This document shows positions 16,218 to 26,054 of a stretch of DNA of 64,000 bases, in pieces. Position numbers and translations under genes: made by a program. Below the pieces are notes generated by a model. That model was given only the letters and a program-made list of their open reading frames with translations, did no database searches and had not been told where the DNA came from. Source of the DNA: Oceanidesulfovibrio indonesiensis (GTDB taxonomy: Bacteria > Desulfobacterota > Desulfovibrionia > Desulfovibrionales > Desulfovibrionaceae); assembly GCF_007625075.1 (NCBI RefSeq), contig NZ_QMIE01000009.1, forward strand, positions 62,001 through 126,000. Reading direction: 5' to 3'. Every line of letters begins with the position of its first letter. Within the stretch, counting starts at the first letter, position 1.

Positions 16218-16420
16218 GAGCGGTTCTCCTGGCTTTGGGGGAAATAAGCCCAAGTATAGCACGACGTCCACGCCACGCAACGATTCATTGCAGGCTTCCA
16301 TTGGAAAGAATCTGCTGGCCGTGCATTCGACCATTGCAGGAATGTTGCTCCCTGGCGCTATGCAGCGAGTGCTGCGAAAGCACGGCGTCGACAACCTTGT
16401 TGCCCAGGTAATGCTCGATG

Positions 16421-16454
16421 AAAAAAGCCGGCCCGCTGTGTGCGGACCGGCCGT
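16421..16454 (-). terminator. Intrinsic terminator of the TRAP operon
   Basis: On the minus strand GGCCGGTCCGC and GCGGGCCGGC pair around ACACA and are followed by six T (16426-16421). It lies 25 bases beyond the dctM stop. Confidence 0.85.
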
Positions 16455-16478
16455 GTTGTCGGAGTGCAGTCACCCTCG

Positions 16479-17876
16479 TCAGTAGCCCTTCAGGTGGTCG
16501 ATGTACTCGGGCAGGAAGAGGGAAATCTGCGGGATGTAGGTTATCATGATGAGGAATACGAGCAGGATGAGCAGCCAGGGCAAGGCCGCGCGCACGACCC
16601 ATCCGATGCTGCGTCCCGTTATGCCCGCAGTGACAAAGAGGTTCAGTCCCACGGGCGGCGTTATCATGCCGATTTCCATGTTGACGACCATGATGACGCC
16701 CAGGTGGATGGGGTCGATCCCCAACTGCAGGGCGATGGGGAACAGAATGGGCGCCATGATGAGCAGGATCGCCGAAGGCTCCATGAAGTTGCCCGCGATG
16801 AGCAGCACGATGTTGACCACGATGAGGAATCCCCAGGCGGGCAGTCCCCATCCGGTGATCATCTCGGCAATCATGTGCGGTATGCGCTCGGTGGTGAGCA
16901 CGTGCGCAAACAGCATGGCGTTGGCGATGATGAAAAGCAGCATGATCGAAACCCGCGAGGCATCGAGGATGGTCTTGCGGATTTCAGGATGCGAAATGGA
17001 TTTGGGCAGCGCCAAGGCCATTTGGTACAGGTTCCGCACCACCGATGCGCCGATGTTCTCCCCATCGTTGCGCCAGCGGACGCCCTTCATGGGCCCCATG
17101 TCGCGGTAGATGAACACGGCGATGAAGTAAGCGTAGACGGCAGATACCGCCGCGGCTTCGGTTGGACTGGCGATGCCGCCGTATATGGAGCCGAGGACGA
17201 TGACGATGAGCAGGAGGCCGCCCATGGCCGTGAAGCTGGACTTGAAGAGCGCGACAAAGCCCGGAAAAGGCTGCGCAGGCAGCTTCTTGATGCGCGCCAT
17301 GATGTAGATGGCGATCATGAGCATGGTGCCCATGAGGATGCCAGGAATGAAGCCGGCCATGAACAGCCGGGCTGCCGATTCCGAGGTGGCCGCCGCATAG
17401 ACCAGCATGACGATGGAGGGCGGAATGAGGATGCCCAGCGTGCCCGCGTTGGCGATGACGCCTGCAGCCATGCGTTCCGGGTAGCCCGAACGGACCATGC
17501 CGGCGATGACGATGGAGCCGATGGCCGCCACCGTTGCCGGCGATGATCCCGAGACGGCGGCGAACAGCATGCACGCCAGGACCGAAGCCATGGCGAGGCC
17601 TCCGCGGATGAAACCCACGCAGTCAATAGCGAAGTTGATGAGCCGGCGCGCCACGCCGCCAGTGGAAAGGAACTGCGACGAGAGGATGAAGAACGGAATG
17701 GCGAGCAGCGTGTAGTGTCCGGAGAGCGCCTCGAACAGCTTGAGCGCCACGGAGGCGATCGAGTCGCTGGAGAACAGCAGGATTGTGGTGATGCTTGCGA
17801 GTCCGAGGCCGATGGCGATGGGCATGCCCGTCGCCAGGAAGACGAAGAGCGCGATGAACAGGAATGCCGATGTCAT
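16479..17876 (-). CDS. dctM: TRAP transporter large permease subunit (DctM family)
   Basis: 465 residues with about 12 hydrophobic segments. The N-terminus (FLFIALFVFLATGMPIAIGL) and GSSPATVAAIGSI, TLGILIPPSI, MTPPVGLNLFV motifs are characteristic of the DctM/SiaM membrane subunit that drives substrate uptake with a sodium gradient. It is about 40 residues longer than typical DctM because of a hydrophilic insertion near residues 255-300 (RWRNDGENIG...). Its ATG overlaps the dctQ stop by four bases, so translation is coupled. The operon order is dctP-dctQ-dctM. Confidence 0.94.
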   Translation of the reverse strand: MTSAFLFIALFVFLATGMPIAIGLGLASITTILLFSSDSIASVALKLFEALSGHYTLLAIPFFILSSQFLSTGGVARRLINFAIDCVGFIRGGLAMASVLACMLFAAVSGSSPATVAAIGSIVIAGMVRSGYPERMAAGVIANAGTLGILIPPSIVMLVYAAATSESAARLFMAGFIPGILMGTMLMIAIYIMARIKKLPAQPFPGFVALFKSSFTAMGGLLLIVIVLGSIYGGIASPTEAAAVSAVYAYFIAVFIYRDMGPMKGVRWRNDGENIGASVVRNLYQMALALPKSISHPEIRKTILDASRVSIMLLFIIANAMLFAHVLTTERIPHMIAEMITGWGLPAWGFLIVVNIVLLIAGNFMEPSAILLIMAPILFPIALQLGIDPIHLGVIMVVNMEIGMITPPVGLNLFVTAGITGRSIGWVVRAALPWLLILLVFLIMITYIPQISLFLPEYIDHLKGY

Positions 17877-18439
17877 TTGGCGCCTCCTGCCGCTTTATTT
17901 TCTTCCTCTTCCGCCTTGATGGCTTCGTACATGCCGCGGGCGTCCTTGGATTCGTCATGCAGCGAGAATCCATCCGCCTTGTCGCGGAGGATGCGGATGA
18001 ACAGCTGGACCAGCCGGAAACCAAGCAGGAGCATGCCGATAACGAGAATGCTCTGGGCGATCCATCGTTGTACCGGCAGATCCTCCATTTCCAGCCCGAT
18101 CATACGCATTTTCATGAGGTATACGTACGACCCCTTGATGATGAGGACGCAGTAGACCATGGCGAGCAGGCAGGCGATGGCGCTGACCACCCGCTTCGCG
18201 TTGCGCGGCAGCAGGCGGACAATGGCATCCACGCCGATGTGCGAGCCGACCTTGACGCCGTATGAGACGCCGAACAGGACCATCCACGCGGAGAGCAGCA
18301 GCGTCATCTCCTGGGCCCACATGAGGCCCGTATTGAAGACGAAGCGCAGAATGACCTCCACGAAGACGAGCAGTGTCATAGAAGCAAGGAGGAAGGAAAT
18401 GATTCCTTCCTCCAAGTCGTTGAGGATGCGTTTGACCAT
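17873..18439 (-). CDS. dctQ: TRAP transporter small permease subunit (DctQ family)
   Basis: 188 residues with four predicted transmembrane helices. The segment TGLMWAQEMTLLLSAWMVLFGVSYGVKVGSHIGVDA-like region contains the W-E and G-H-I-DA signature of DctQ. The C-terminal ~35 residues form a charged cytoplasmic tail (KAEEEENKAAGGAK), longer than usual. It links the periplasmic binding protein and DctM as a membrane complex. It starts 18 bases after dctP. Confidence 0.92.
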   Translation of the reverse strand: MVKRILNDLEEGIISFLLASMTLLVFVEVILRFVFNTGLMWAQEMTLLLSAWMVLFGVSYGVKVGSHIGVDAIVRLLPRNAKRVVSAIACLLAMVYCVLIIKGSYVYLMKMRMIGLEMEDLPVQRWIAQSILVIGMLLLGFRLVQLFIRILRDKADGFSLHDESKDARGMYEAIKAEEEENKAAGGAK

Positions 18440-18457
18440 AACGCTATATGATGGTCA

Positions 18458-19447
18458 CTAGTTGCAGGCGACGGCTGCGTCGATGTTTTCCTGGCCAATT
18501 TCGTCGGCGAACTGATCCCACACCGGCTTCATGGCTTCAACCCACTTGGCGCGCTCTTCGTCCGTCAGTTCGATGATCTCGCTACGACCGGAGTCGATGA
18601 TCATCTGCTTCTGCTGCTGGCTCAGGTTGTAGGATTCCTCGTTGCCGTATGCGAGGGCGTCGGCAAGCGTGTCTTCAAGTTCGGTTGCCACGTCTTCCGG
18701 CAGGCCGGACCAGAATTCCACGCTGGTCACGACCAGATAGTCGAGCAGACCGTGGTTGGACTCGGTGATGTACGGCTGCACTTCATAGAACTTCTGGGAA
18801 TAGATGTTGGACCAGGTGTTTTCCTGACCGTCGATGGCCTTGGTCTGCAGAAGGGTGAAGACCTCGGAGAAGGGCTTTTTCAGCGGAATGGCGTTCACGG
18901 CCTCGAACTGCGCGGCGAGCACGTCCGAGGTCATAATGCGGAACTTCTTCCCGGCTGCGTCTTCAGGCACGCGCAAGGGGCTGCTGGAGGAAAGCTGCTT
19001 CATGCCGTTGTGCAGGTATCCCAGGCCGAGGATGCCTTTGTTGGACATGGACTGCAGCATCTTCATCCCCTGGGGGCCTTGCTGGAAACATTCGACAGCC
19101 TCCATGTCCTTGAACAGGAAGGGCAGGTCGTAGATCTGCAACACGTCGGTGTATTTCTGGAACTTGGAGAGCGCAGGGGCGGCGAGTTGCACGTCACCCA
19201 GCAGAAGCGCCTGGAGGACACCGTCGTCGTTGAAGAGCTGGGAGTTGGGGTAGACTTCGACAACGACCTTATCGCCCATGCGCTCGGCAACGAGATCGCG
19301 GAACTTGTTGGCCATTTTACCCTTGGGAGTGTTCTCCGCAACCACATGGGAGAACTTGACGACAATGGGTTTCGCGTGGGCGCTCAGCGCCAGGCCAATG
19401 CTAAAAACGAGGGCCAAAATGACCGCGACACACGTTTTCTTCTGCAT
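18458..19447 (-). CDS. dctP: TRAP transporter periplasmic substrate-binding protein (DctP family)
   Basis: 329 residues, with a cleavable signal peptide (MQKKTCVAVILALVFSIGLALSAHA). The mature part starts KPIVVKFSHVVAENTPKGK and contains LPFLFKDMEAVECF, LGYLHNGMKQL, GKKFRIMTSDV with the conserved Arg that contacts the substrate carboxylate, and DGQENTWSNIYSQKFYEVQ. This is the DctP type that binds C4-dicarboxylates or related organic acids; the precise ligand is not derivable. It is the first gene of the operon. Confidence 0.94.
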   Translation of the reverse strand: MQKKTCVAVILALVFSIGLALSAHAKPIVVKFSHVVAENTPKGKMANKFRDLVAERMGDKVVVEVYPNSQLFNDDGVLQALLLGDVQLAAPALSKFQKYTDVLQIYDLPFLFKDMEAVECFQQGPQGMKMLQSMSNKGILGLGYLHNGMKQLSSSSPLRVPEDAAGKKFRIMTSDVLAAQFEAVNAIPLKKPFSEVFTLLQTKAIDGQENTWSNIYSQKFYEVQPYITESNHGLLDYLVVTSVEFWSGLPEDVATELEDTLADALAYGNEESYNLSQQQKQMIIDSGRSEIIELTDEERAKWVEAMKPVWDQFADEIGQENIDAAVACN

Positions 19448-19616
19448 ACTGCGCTTCCCCTTGGGTTGATAGGTTGGAAAATTCTTACAATTTGTTTACA
19501 GAAAGCCCCTGGAAAAACAACAGCCGAACCGTTGTTCGGACATCAGAAGATCGGTGAAGGGATGAATCGACCCGGTGAACGGCAGAAAGGGTGTCCGGTC
19601 TGAACCGGAGTGATCT

Positions 19617-20141
19617 TTACGGCAGATTCCAGGCGCGTCTGAGATTCGCGTATGCAGTATGCAGAGAGTCTTCTGTAAGTCTTAGTTTATCAAGGATTTC
19701 AGCGAGACTCCGCGCGCCGGAAATGGCGAGGCAGTCGGCGTCCAGGGGGCGGATGCGGCCCCGCGCCACCCAGAGCGGGAACAGCAGGCAATGCGCAGGT
19801 CTTGCAGATTGCGGGAGCAAGCACCCGGTATTGCCGAGGAAAACGCAACGCCCGTCGTCCAGGACACCGAGACGCGCGTGGAGTTGACCCGGGGGAAAGA
19901 GAGAGGAGACAATATTCTGCTCGGCAGGGAATAATCGAACCATAGCAGTCTGGAACTCGGCAGTGTTCGGTTCGTACTCCAGCCAGGCCGGAATGCCGAG
20001 TTCCTCTGCGCAACGATTCAGCCGTTCGATTTCCAGGGGAAAAAGCGGGAAAACAAGGGGCTTTTCTTCTGGAGTAACGACGCAGCATCGTGCGCAACGA
20101 GCGCAGACATGGGGCGACGCCGGGGGCGCGGACTGGTCCAT
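19617..20141 (-). CDS. YkgJ-type cysteine-cluster protein
   Basis: 174 residues. The N-terminus carries CARCARCCVVTPEEKPLVFP, the CxxCxxCC arrangement of the YkgJ/Fe-S- or zinc-cluster family, and later CVFLGNTGCLL and ARPAHCLLFPLW supply further cysteines in the expected C-x-x-x-x-x-x-C/RPxxC spacing. Members are thought to bind a metal cluster; the biochemical role is unknown. The gene is monocistronic, divergent from cbiB. Confidence 0.85.
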   Translation of the reverse strand: MDQSAPPASPHVCARCARCCVVTPEEKPLVFPLFPLEIERLNRCAEELGIPAWLEYEPNTAEFQTAMVRLFPAEQNIVSSLFPPGQLHARLGVLDDGRCVFLGNTGCLLPQSARPAHCLLFPLWVARGRIRPLDADCLAISGARSLAEILDKLRLTEDSLHTAYANLRRAWNLP

Positions 20142-20286
20142 GGGCGGAGAGTACTCCTGATCCCGGACAGGTCAAGTGGCTCTTCGCATTCGGGACGGGG
20201 CCGCTCAGGCTACGCTGCGCGAGCACGAAGTATGAAAATCAGCGTGCTACAAGTGGTACAAGAATCAATTGTCCCGATAACAAGAT

Positions 20287-21342
20287 ATGCTGAACAGCAT
20301 GGATCAGAACATCGTCTTCATGCATTTTATCCCGGTGCTCGCACTGGCGCTGGATATCCTGGTCGGCGACCCGCGCGGGCTGCCTCACCCTGTGGTCGGG
20401 CTGGGACGCCTCGCCTCCTGGTGGGAACGTCTCTCCCGGCGTCTTTCATGGGGTGCGCGTGGAGCAGGGGCCGTTCTCGCCGGCGGGTTCGGAACGCTCC
20501 TGCTCGCCGGATTCGCCGGTAGCGTCGCGTGGTATTTGTCCGGGCTGGATTACGTGGGGCCTCTCATCGCGCTGTATCTCGCATGGTCCGGCCTGGCTCT
20601 GGGCGGTCTGCTGCGGGAGGCGCACGCCGCCTTCCGAGTGGTGGAGACCGGCACTCTGCCCGAAGCCCGCCGGGCCGTGTCCATGCTGGTCAGCCGGGAC
20701 ACCTCGACAATGGAGGCCCCGGCATTGCGCAAGGCCCTGGCCGAGACCCTGGCCGAGAACCTCAACGACGGCCTCACGGCGCCTTTCTTTTATCTCATAC
20801 TTCTTGGTCCGGCAGGTCTCTGGGCGTACAAGGCCGTTTCCACTCTGGACTCCATGTGGGGATACAGGACGCCCGAGTACGAACACTTCGGCAAGGTCGC
20901 GGCGCGGCTGGACGATGTTCTGGCCTTCATTCCGGCGCGGCTCACGGCGCTAGGCATGTTGCTGGCGGCCGTGGTTGCGGGCCCGGTCGGCTTGCAGCCG
21001 AGGCGTCTTCTGCAAGTCCTGCGAGGGGTGCGGCGGGACGCGCGCAAAACGAGCAGCCCCAACGCCGGCTGGCCCATGGCCGCGGCGGCGTGGATATTCG
21101 GCGCACCCATGGGGGGGCGGGCGGTCTATTTCGGGGAATGGGTGAACAAGCCGGTGCTCGGGCCCGTTGAACAATCCGGCATGCCCACGGAGCCGCAGAC
21201 GGGAGACCGCAAGGCGCATTCCGATGGATGGACGCACAAACGGTTTATCGGGTTGCTGCGGCTGTGCTTTGTTGCCGGAGTGGGGATGTGCGTGGCAATG
21301 CATCTCGCCGGCATGTTCGTGCGCGGCGAAATCGGCGTGTGA
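20287..21342 (+). CDS. cbiB: Adenosylcobinamide-phosphate synthase CbiB/CobD
   Basis: 351 residues with about six hydrophobic segments. The family signatures LALDILVGDPRGLPHPVVGLGRLASWWE, DTSTMEAPALRKALAETLAENLNDGLTAPFFYL-like region and TLDSMWGYRTPEYEHFGKVAARLDDVL-like region are all present in order, including the conserved E-N-x-x-D that binds metal. It joins aminopropanol (phosphate) to adenosylcobyric acid in the inner membrane, a late step of cobalamin synthesis. No other cobalamin gene and no recognisable cobalamin riboswitch lie beside it. The C-terminal 50 residues include a hydrophilic stretch before the last helix. Confidence 0.95.
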   Translation: MLNSMDQNIVFMHFIPVLALALDILVGDPRGLPHPVVGLGRLASWWERLSRRLSWGARGAGAVLAGGFGTLLLAGFAGSVAWYLSGLDYVGPLIALYLAWSGLALGGLLREAHAAFRVVETGTLPEARRAVSMLVSRDTSTMEAPALRKALAETLAENLNDGLTAPFFYLILLGPAGLWAYKAVSTLDSMWGYRTPEYEHFGKVAARLDDVLAFIPARLTALGMLLAAVVAGPVGLQPRRLLQVLRGVRRDARKTSSPNAGWPMAAAAWIFGAPMGGRAVYFGEWVNKPVLGPVEQSGMPTEPQTGDRKAHSDGWTHKRFIGLLRLCFVAGVGMCVAMHLAGMFVRGEIGV

Positions 21343-21349
21343 ATCGAGC

Positions 21350-21604
21350 TCAGGCCTGTTCCTCGATGATGCTGCGGATGCTCGTGTCGAGCAGGTAGGT
21401 CTGCTTGAAAGCTGAGAGTCCGTTCATGGCGCTGGGCGGCAGTTCCGGCAGGCCGGAGCGAATGCGCGCCAGCGTGACGGACGCGAGCGTGTGCATGGTG
21501 CCGCTTGCGATGGAGTCGGAGTACTGGCTCCACTCCAGGATGTCCGACCACATCTGCTCTTTGGTGTAGCCGGTTATGTCTGCGGGCGGTCCGTTGAGCT
21601 TCAT
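21350..21604 (-). CDS. Small protein of unknown function
   Basis: 84 residues from ATG 21604 (MKLNGPPADITGYTKEQMWSD). The composition is that of a soluble, mostly helical protein with a conserved-looking beginning and an acidic end (SIRSIIEEQA). No motif is recognised. It ends eight bases from the cbiB stop on the opposite strand. The 290 bases upstream, to 21894, contain no gene that I can support. Confidence 0.5.
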   Translation of the reverse strand: MKLNGPPADITGYTKEQMWSDILEWSQYSDSIASGTMHTLASVTLARIRSGLPELPPSAMNGLSAFKQTYLLDTSIRSIIEEQA

Positions 21605-21894
21605 ATTTTTTCTATGCCCCAAATCGTGGGGAGAATCAATTCAGAACAGACATGCCTCGGGTGGGCAGGCGAGCTGATTTTCTCTGGACGCTGTCCTGGA
21701 GCTATGCACGTATCCAACCGCACAACGAGCTTCGCCATGCGGCCCCCAAAGAACAGAGACGATCTTGCCATTTAATTGCGCCTTGGCGAGAATGCCTCTC
21801 AATTTCATGTGGTCGTTCTCAGAAAGTAGATGTAGATGTGAGATTGTGCAACGCCATGTATTGGATCAAACAAGTTGTGGGCACAGCAGCGCCT

Positions 21895-22404
21895 TTATGA
21901 AATATCCAGACAGACTTCGACCACGATATCGCCATGCGGGCAGGTGAACGGTATGCAGAGCACCGGCGCCTTGGCAAGGTGCTCCACCGTGTGTTCGGGG
22001 CCCATCATGACTTCCGGGACCGAGGCGTGGAATTTCATGCCGAGGTGGGCGAGGTCCCGTCGTGCGAGGCCGGCAATCATGTTGGTGAGCTCGCCGACGC
22101 CGTCGCGAACGTCGTTGCCGTAGGGCGCGAGTTCCTCGCCGCCGAGCATGGTGGAGATGATTGCGCGGGCGCAGGGTTCCGGAAACGTCAGGGCGAAGCT
22201 GCCTTTGGAATATCCGGTGACGGCAATGAGGCCCGTAACATCGCCGCGTGCCTTGTCGTCTTCTTTGAGGTACGGTTTGCCCGGCTCGACTTCAGTCGTG
22301 GCCATGGTCCGCAGCACCTCGATGACGGCGTTGAGGAACGGGTTGATGAAGGCGACATCGAGCGTGCGCCGTTTGGAATGGGTCTTGGCGTCGAGACTTG
22401 GCAT
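21895..22404 (-). CDS. cheX: CheX-type chemotaxis phosphatase-like protein
   Basis: 169 residues from ATG 22404. The fold of the CheC/CheX family is visible: FINPFLNAVIEVLRTM at the N-terminus, VTGLIAVTGYSKGSFALTFPE, and GVGELTNMIAGLARRDL, whose E-x-x-N pair is the catalytic motif that dephosphorylates CheY-P. No chemotaxis genes lie nearby, so it is an orphan copy. Upstream codons in this frame read through to the copA region but have neither family similarity nor a ribosome-binding site and are antisense to copA. Confidence 0.85.
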   Translation of the reverse strand: MPSLDAKTHSKRRTLDVAFINPFLNAVIEVLRTMATTEVEPGKPYLKEDDKARGDVTGLIAVTGYSKGSFALTFPEPCARAIISTMLGGEELAPYGNDVRDGVGELTNMIAGLARRDLAHLGMKFHASVPEVMMGPEHTVEHLAKAPVLCIPFTCPHGDIVVEVCLDIS

Positions 22405-22528
22405 GTTACATGACAAAGGAAACAGTATGGGCGAACTTTGGATAATTGCTTCGATATAATGAATATATTTATCAAACAACAATAGCGTTATCCAGCGTTT
22501 TTCCGTCCTTCGCAAACAAGCAGGCAGA

Positions 22529-25174
22529 ATGTCCGGGAAAAAAATGAAACATAGCCGGTTCGCCGTGAGCGGCATGACGTGCGCTGCGTGTTCAAGCCGT
22601 ATTGAGCGCGTGCTGGGGCGTTTGGAAGGGGTAGACGAGGTTTCCGTGAACCTCGCCGCGGAAACCATGCAGATCAAGTACGACCCCGACAGGCAGAGTG
22701 ATGCGTCCATCGCCGAGGCGGTGCGCAAACTGGGATTCGATGCCGACCCCATACGCGAGGGAGGCAGCCGGGACATCGTGCTCGACGTGGGCGGCATGAC
22801 GTGCGCCGCCTGCTCCAGCCGGTTGGAGCGGGTGCTCGGCAAGCTGGACGGCGTTGCCCATGCACAGGTGAACCTGGCCACGGAAACGGCGACCATCCAG
22901 CCGGAGGAGGGGGCAGACTTCGAAGCGTTGCTGACCGCTGCATTGACGGCAGTTGAGCGCGCAGGGTTTTCTGCTGCTTCGCGCCAATCCGCGGCAGGCG
23001 GGGCTCAGGATATGTGGGACCGCCAGCGCCGCGAGGTGGAGGAGCGCCTGGCAGCGTGGCGCCGCCGGCTCTATCCGGCGTTCGCATTCGCCTTGCCGCT
23101 GCTGATCATCTCCATGGGCGAGATGGTGGGCCTGCCCATGCCGGGGTTCCTCAGCCCGCACGAGTCGCCGCTCACATTCGGCCTCGCGCAGCTTCTGCTC
23201 GTGCTGCCGGTTGTCTGGTCCGGCCGGGAATTCTACACCCACGGCATTTCGAACCTGCTGCGGGGCGGACCGAACATGGACTCGCTCATAGCCGTGGGCA
23301 CGGGCGCCGCCGTCATCTATTCCGTGTGGAACGTGGTGCTCATCGCCCTGGACATCGACCCCATGGCCCACGCCATGGATTTGTACTTTGAATCCGCAGC
23401 TGTGCTCATCGCACTGGTTTCTTTAGGGAAATATTTCGAGACACGATCCCGCGCCCGGACCTCGGACGCCGTGCGCGCGCTCATGGAGCTCTCGCCGGAT
23501 GAGGCGACGCTCGTTCTGGACAGCCGGGAGCGTGAGGGAGAACCAGGCGCCACGCCGGATGCCAGCGCGACCAAGCGTATTCCCGCGGACCAGGTGCGCC
23601 CCGGCGACGTGCTGCTGGTGCGTCCAGGGGAGCGCGTGCCCGTGGACGGCGTTGTGGTGTGGGGCCGTTCGAGTTTGGACGAGTCCATGCTCACCGGGGA
23701 ATCCATGCCTGTGGGCAAGGAAGAGGGCGACCGTGTGACCGGCGGTACGGTGAACGGCCACGGCGCGTTCCGTATGCGCGCCGACCGCGTGGGCGAGGAC
23801 ACCACATTGTCGCGAATTGTACGCCTGGTGCAGGAGGCCCAGGGCACCAAGGCCCCCATCGCCAATCTTGCGGACCGCGTGAGCTACTACTTCGTGCCGG
23901 CGGTCATGGCCGTGGCGGTCGTGTCCGGCGTGGGCTGGCTCGTCTCCGGGGCGGAGTTCACCTTTGCCCTGCGCATCTTCATCTCGGTGCTCGTCATCGC
24001 CTGCCCCTGCGCAATGGGTCTGGCCACGCCTACGTCCATCATGGTGGCCACGGGCCGGGGCGCGCAGCTGGGGGTCCTGTTCAAGAGCGGACCAGCGCTG
24101 GAGCAGGCAGGGCGGCTCGATGTGCTGGTGATGGACAAGACCGGCACCCTTACCCGCGGCGAACCGGTGGTGACAGAGATCGCCACGCTGGGGAACATTG
24201 AGGAGGCGCAATGCCTCGCCCTGGCCGCCGGTGTGGAGGCAGGCTCTGAACACCCCCTGGCCGCAGCCGTGCGGCGCGCCGCCGAGGAACGCTCCATTCA
24301 AGTCTCTGAGGCGGCAACCTTCGAATATCGGCCCGGCGCCGGCGTGGTGGGAGAAATCTCTCGCAATGGGCAAACCCGCCGCGTGGCGGTTGGAACCATC
24401 GCCCTGGCGGATGCGGTGGCCCGGGAAGCCGGGACACCGTTGGACGACTCGATACGCAATGTCTTGCAAGAGCGGATGAGCGCGATGGCGGATACGGGCT
24501 CCACGCCGCTGGCGCTGGTGGTGGACGGCGCGCCGGCCGCGGTGCTGGCTGTGGCCGACCCGCCGCGGGATGAAGCGCGTGACGTGCTGGCGCGGCTGGG
24601 CGAGATGGGCGTGTCCGTGGTCATGCTCACGGGGGACACCAATCGCACGGCCCGGGCAGTGGCGCAGAAACTCGGCATCCCGGACCATGCGCCCGACGAA
24701 AAAAGCGGAGAACTGGGCGGCTACTGGGCCGAGGTGCTGCCCGAAGACAAGGCGGAGCGGGTGCGCCAGCTCATGGCGCAGGGCCGTGTGGTGGGCATGG
24801 CCGGCGACGGCGTGAACGACGCCCCGGCGCTGGCCACAGCTGACGTGGGCATGGCCATGGGCAGCGGCATGGACGTGGCCATGGAAGCCGGCGACGTGGT
24901 GCTCATGGGCGACTCGCTATGGTCCGTGGTGGACGCGGTCGCGCTGTCGCGCGCAGCGGTTCGCAACATTAAGCAGAACCTGGTGTGGGCATTCGGCTAC
25001 AACACCCTGGGCATCCCGGTGGCAGCCGGCGTGCTGTATATATTCGGTGGGCCGACCCTCTCGCCCATGATCGCCGGCGCGGCCATGGCCTTGAGCTCCG
25101 TGAGCGTGGTGACGAATGCGTTGCGGCTGAGGTGGTTCCGCTCGGGACGCGCGGAGAAGACGCATTCGGAATAA
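22529..25174 (+). CDS. copA: Copper-type heavy-metal translocating P1B ATPase
   Basis: 881 residues. Two N-terminal heavy-metal-associated domains each carry GMTCAAC (first at about 16-22). The core contains TGES, the intramembrane metal site CPC in [15 protein letters not shown], the phosphorylation site [11 protein letters not shown], the HP motif in GSEHPLAAA, and GDGVNDAP. These identify a Cu(I) exporter of the inner membrane, probably for copper detoxification or cuproenzyme supply. A TATAAT-like -10 lies at 22455 but no matching -35 or CueR palindrome was clear. The nucleotide-binding region has a slightly expanded actuator loop ([18 protein letters not shown]). It is transcribed alone. 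Confidence 0.96.
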   Translation: MSGKKMKHSRFAVSGMTCAACSSRIERVLGRLEGVDEVSVNLAAETMQIKYDPDRQSDASIAEAVRKLGFDADPIREGGSRDIVLDVGGMTCAACSSRLERVLGKLDGVAHAQVNLATETATIQPEEGADFEALLTAALTAVERAGFSAASRQSAAGGAQDMWDRQRREVEERLAAWRRRLYPAFAFALPLLIISMGEMVGLPMPGFLSPHESPLTFGLAQLLLVLPVVWSGREFYTHGISNLLRGGPNMDSLIAVGTGAAVIYSVWNVVLIALDIDPMAHAMDLYFESAAVLIALVSLGKYFETRSRARTSDAVRALMELSPDEATLVLDSREREGEPGATPDASATKRIPADQVRPGDVLLVRPGERVPVDGVVVWGRSSLDESMLTGESMPVGKEEGDRVTGGTVNGHGAFRMRADRVGEDTTLSRIVRLVQEAQGTKAPIANLADRVSYYFVPAVMAVAVVSGVGWLVSGAEFTFALRIFISVLVIACPCAMGLATPTSIMVATGRGAQLGVLFKSGPALEQAGRLDVLVMDKTGTLTRGEPVVTEIATLGNIEEAQCLALAAGVEAGSEHPLAAAVRRAAEERSIQVSEAATFEYRPGAGVVGEISRNGQTRRVAVGTIALADAVAREAGTPLDDSIRNVLQERMSAMADTGSTPLALVVDGAPAAVLAVADPPRDEARDVLARLGEMGVSVVMLTGDTNRTARAVAQKLGIPDHAPDEKSGELGGYWAEVLPEDKAERVRQLMAQGRVVGMAGDGVNDAPALATADVGMAMGSGMDVAMEAGDVVLMGDSLWSVVDAVALSRAAVRNIKQNLVWAFGYNTLGIPVAAGVLYIFGGPTLSPMIAGAAMALSSVSVVTNALRLRWFRSGRAEKTHSE

Positions 25175-25235
25175 AGGCATGTCCGCGGCTGCCGGGGTCC
25201 TATGGTCTACGGACCCAAACATGTATTCAGGATGC

Positions 25236-25264
25236 AAAAAAATCCCGCCGGGTGGGGCGGGATC
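25236..25264 (-). terminator. Intrinsic terminator of the gene at 25300-25722
   Basis: On the minus strand ATCCCGCC and GGCGGGAT enclose CCACCC and are followed by a run of T (25242-25236). It can also stop copA transcripts from the other side only weakly. Confidence 0.8.
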
Positions 25265-25299
25265 ATGAAAGACAAAGAAGGAAAGCGCCGCGCAGGCGT

Positions 25300-25722
25300 T
25301 CAGTGCATCTTGAGATACTCATCCAGGGGCACGTTCTCGTACTCCTTGGAGACCCAGTAGGCCGTGGCCCAGATCATCAACGCCGTGGCCTGGGTATCGT
25401 CGAGCTTTTTTATCTTGGCTTCCAGGGTGGAGTAGGACGAGCCGTGCTTGGTGTGTACGAGATCCAGTTCGCAGGCGTCCTGCAGGCGGAGCTGGAGATA
25501 GGCGACGCGGGACTGGTCCGGCAGCAGGCGGATGTCTCGGTGCGCTTCGATGATGGTCTTGAGTTCGGCCGTGGAAAACAGGCTCTTCAGGTTGTTGATG
25601 GCGCGGAAAAACGTGTCCACAGCCCACGGCAGGATGAATTCCGCACCGGCGGACTTCGTCTTGAAGAACTCTTTGAGCCACTGCTCATGGTTCGTCGTGA
25701 TCCGAGCTGCTACCTGCGGCAT
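25300..25722 (-). CDS. Conserved-looking soluble protein of unknown function
   Basis: 140 residues, largely helical: AVDTFFRAINNLKSLFSTAEL, RVAYLQLRLQDACELD and ATALMIWATAYWVSKEYENV. No catalytic, DNA-binding or membrane motif is visible. Codon use is like that of neighbouring chromosomal genes, and a dedicated terminator follows, so it is likely a real gene. The ribosome-binding site before ATG 25722 is weak (GGGGGTAACG). Confidence 0.7.
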   Translation of the reverse strand: MPQVAARITTNHEQWLKEFFKTKSAGAEFILPWAVDTFFRAINNLKSLFSTAELKTIIEAHRDIRLLPDQSRVAYLQLRLQDACELDLVHTKHGSSYSTLEAKIKKLDDTQATALMIWATAYWVSKEYENVPLDEYLKMH

Positions 25723-26054
25723 CGTTACCCCCTGCGCCTTGCCAAGCGGGATCTGAGAGCCACCTGGCTCGAACCGACGACCTGTCGTGCCTGCTCTCGT
25801 TGAGGACGCGCCGGATACCGGCGAGACCGTGCGGATCCTGACTGGCCTACAATACCTGCCTTAAATTTCGATGCTAATTGGTGCCCATATCTATCGTAAT
25901 ACGTGGGCGAGATCAAGATTTTTTCTAAATAATATTCAATAGAAAAGCTGGCGCTATTTCAATGTATTGAGGTTTCGTATTCAATTGGCACAGGGTGTTG
26001 CAGCGTGCGCCCGGTCACGACATTCTATAAACTCTCGGCATACAAGCATTATGC
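25723..26054. other. Intergenic region, AT-rich in its second half, no gene found
   Basis: 332 bases. The part from about 25860 to 26000 is markedly AT-richer than the surroundings. On the minus strand 25760-25785 resembles the T arm of a tRNA (GGTTCGAGCC), but the stems do not close and no cloverleaf can be drawn. Confidence 0.5.

Noticed and set aside
20142-20286. Cobalamin riboswitch before cbiB
   Set aside because: No B12-box-like sequence or suitable stem-loop set is visible in the short spacer.
22405-22896. N-terminal extension of the CheX frame towards copA
   Set aside because: Antisense to copA with no CheX similarity; the family sequence begins at about 22404.
25755-25800. tRNA-like GGTTCGAGCC segment on the minus strand
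   Set aside because: The T stem does not pair (GTCGG against CAGGT) and no acceptor, D or anticodon stem can be built around it.
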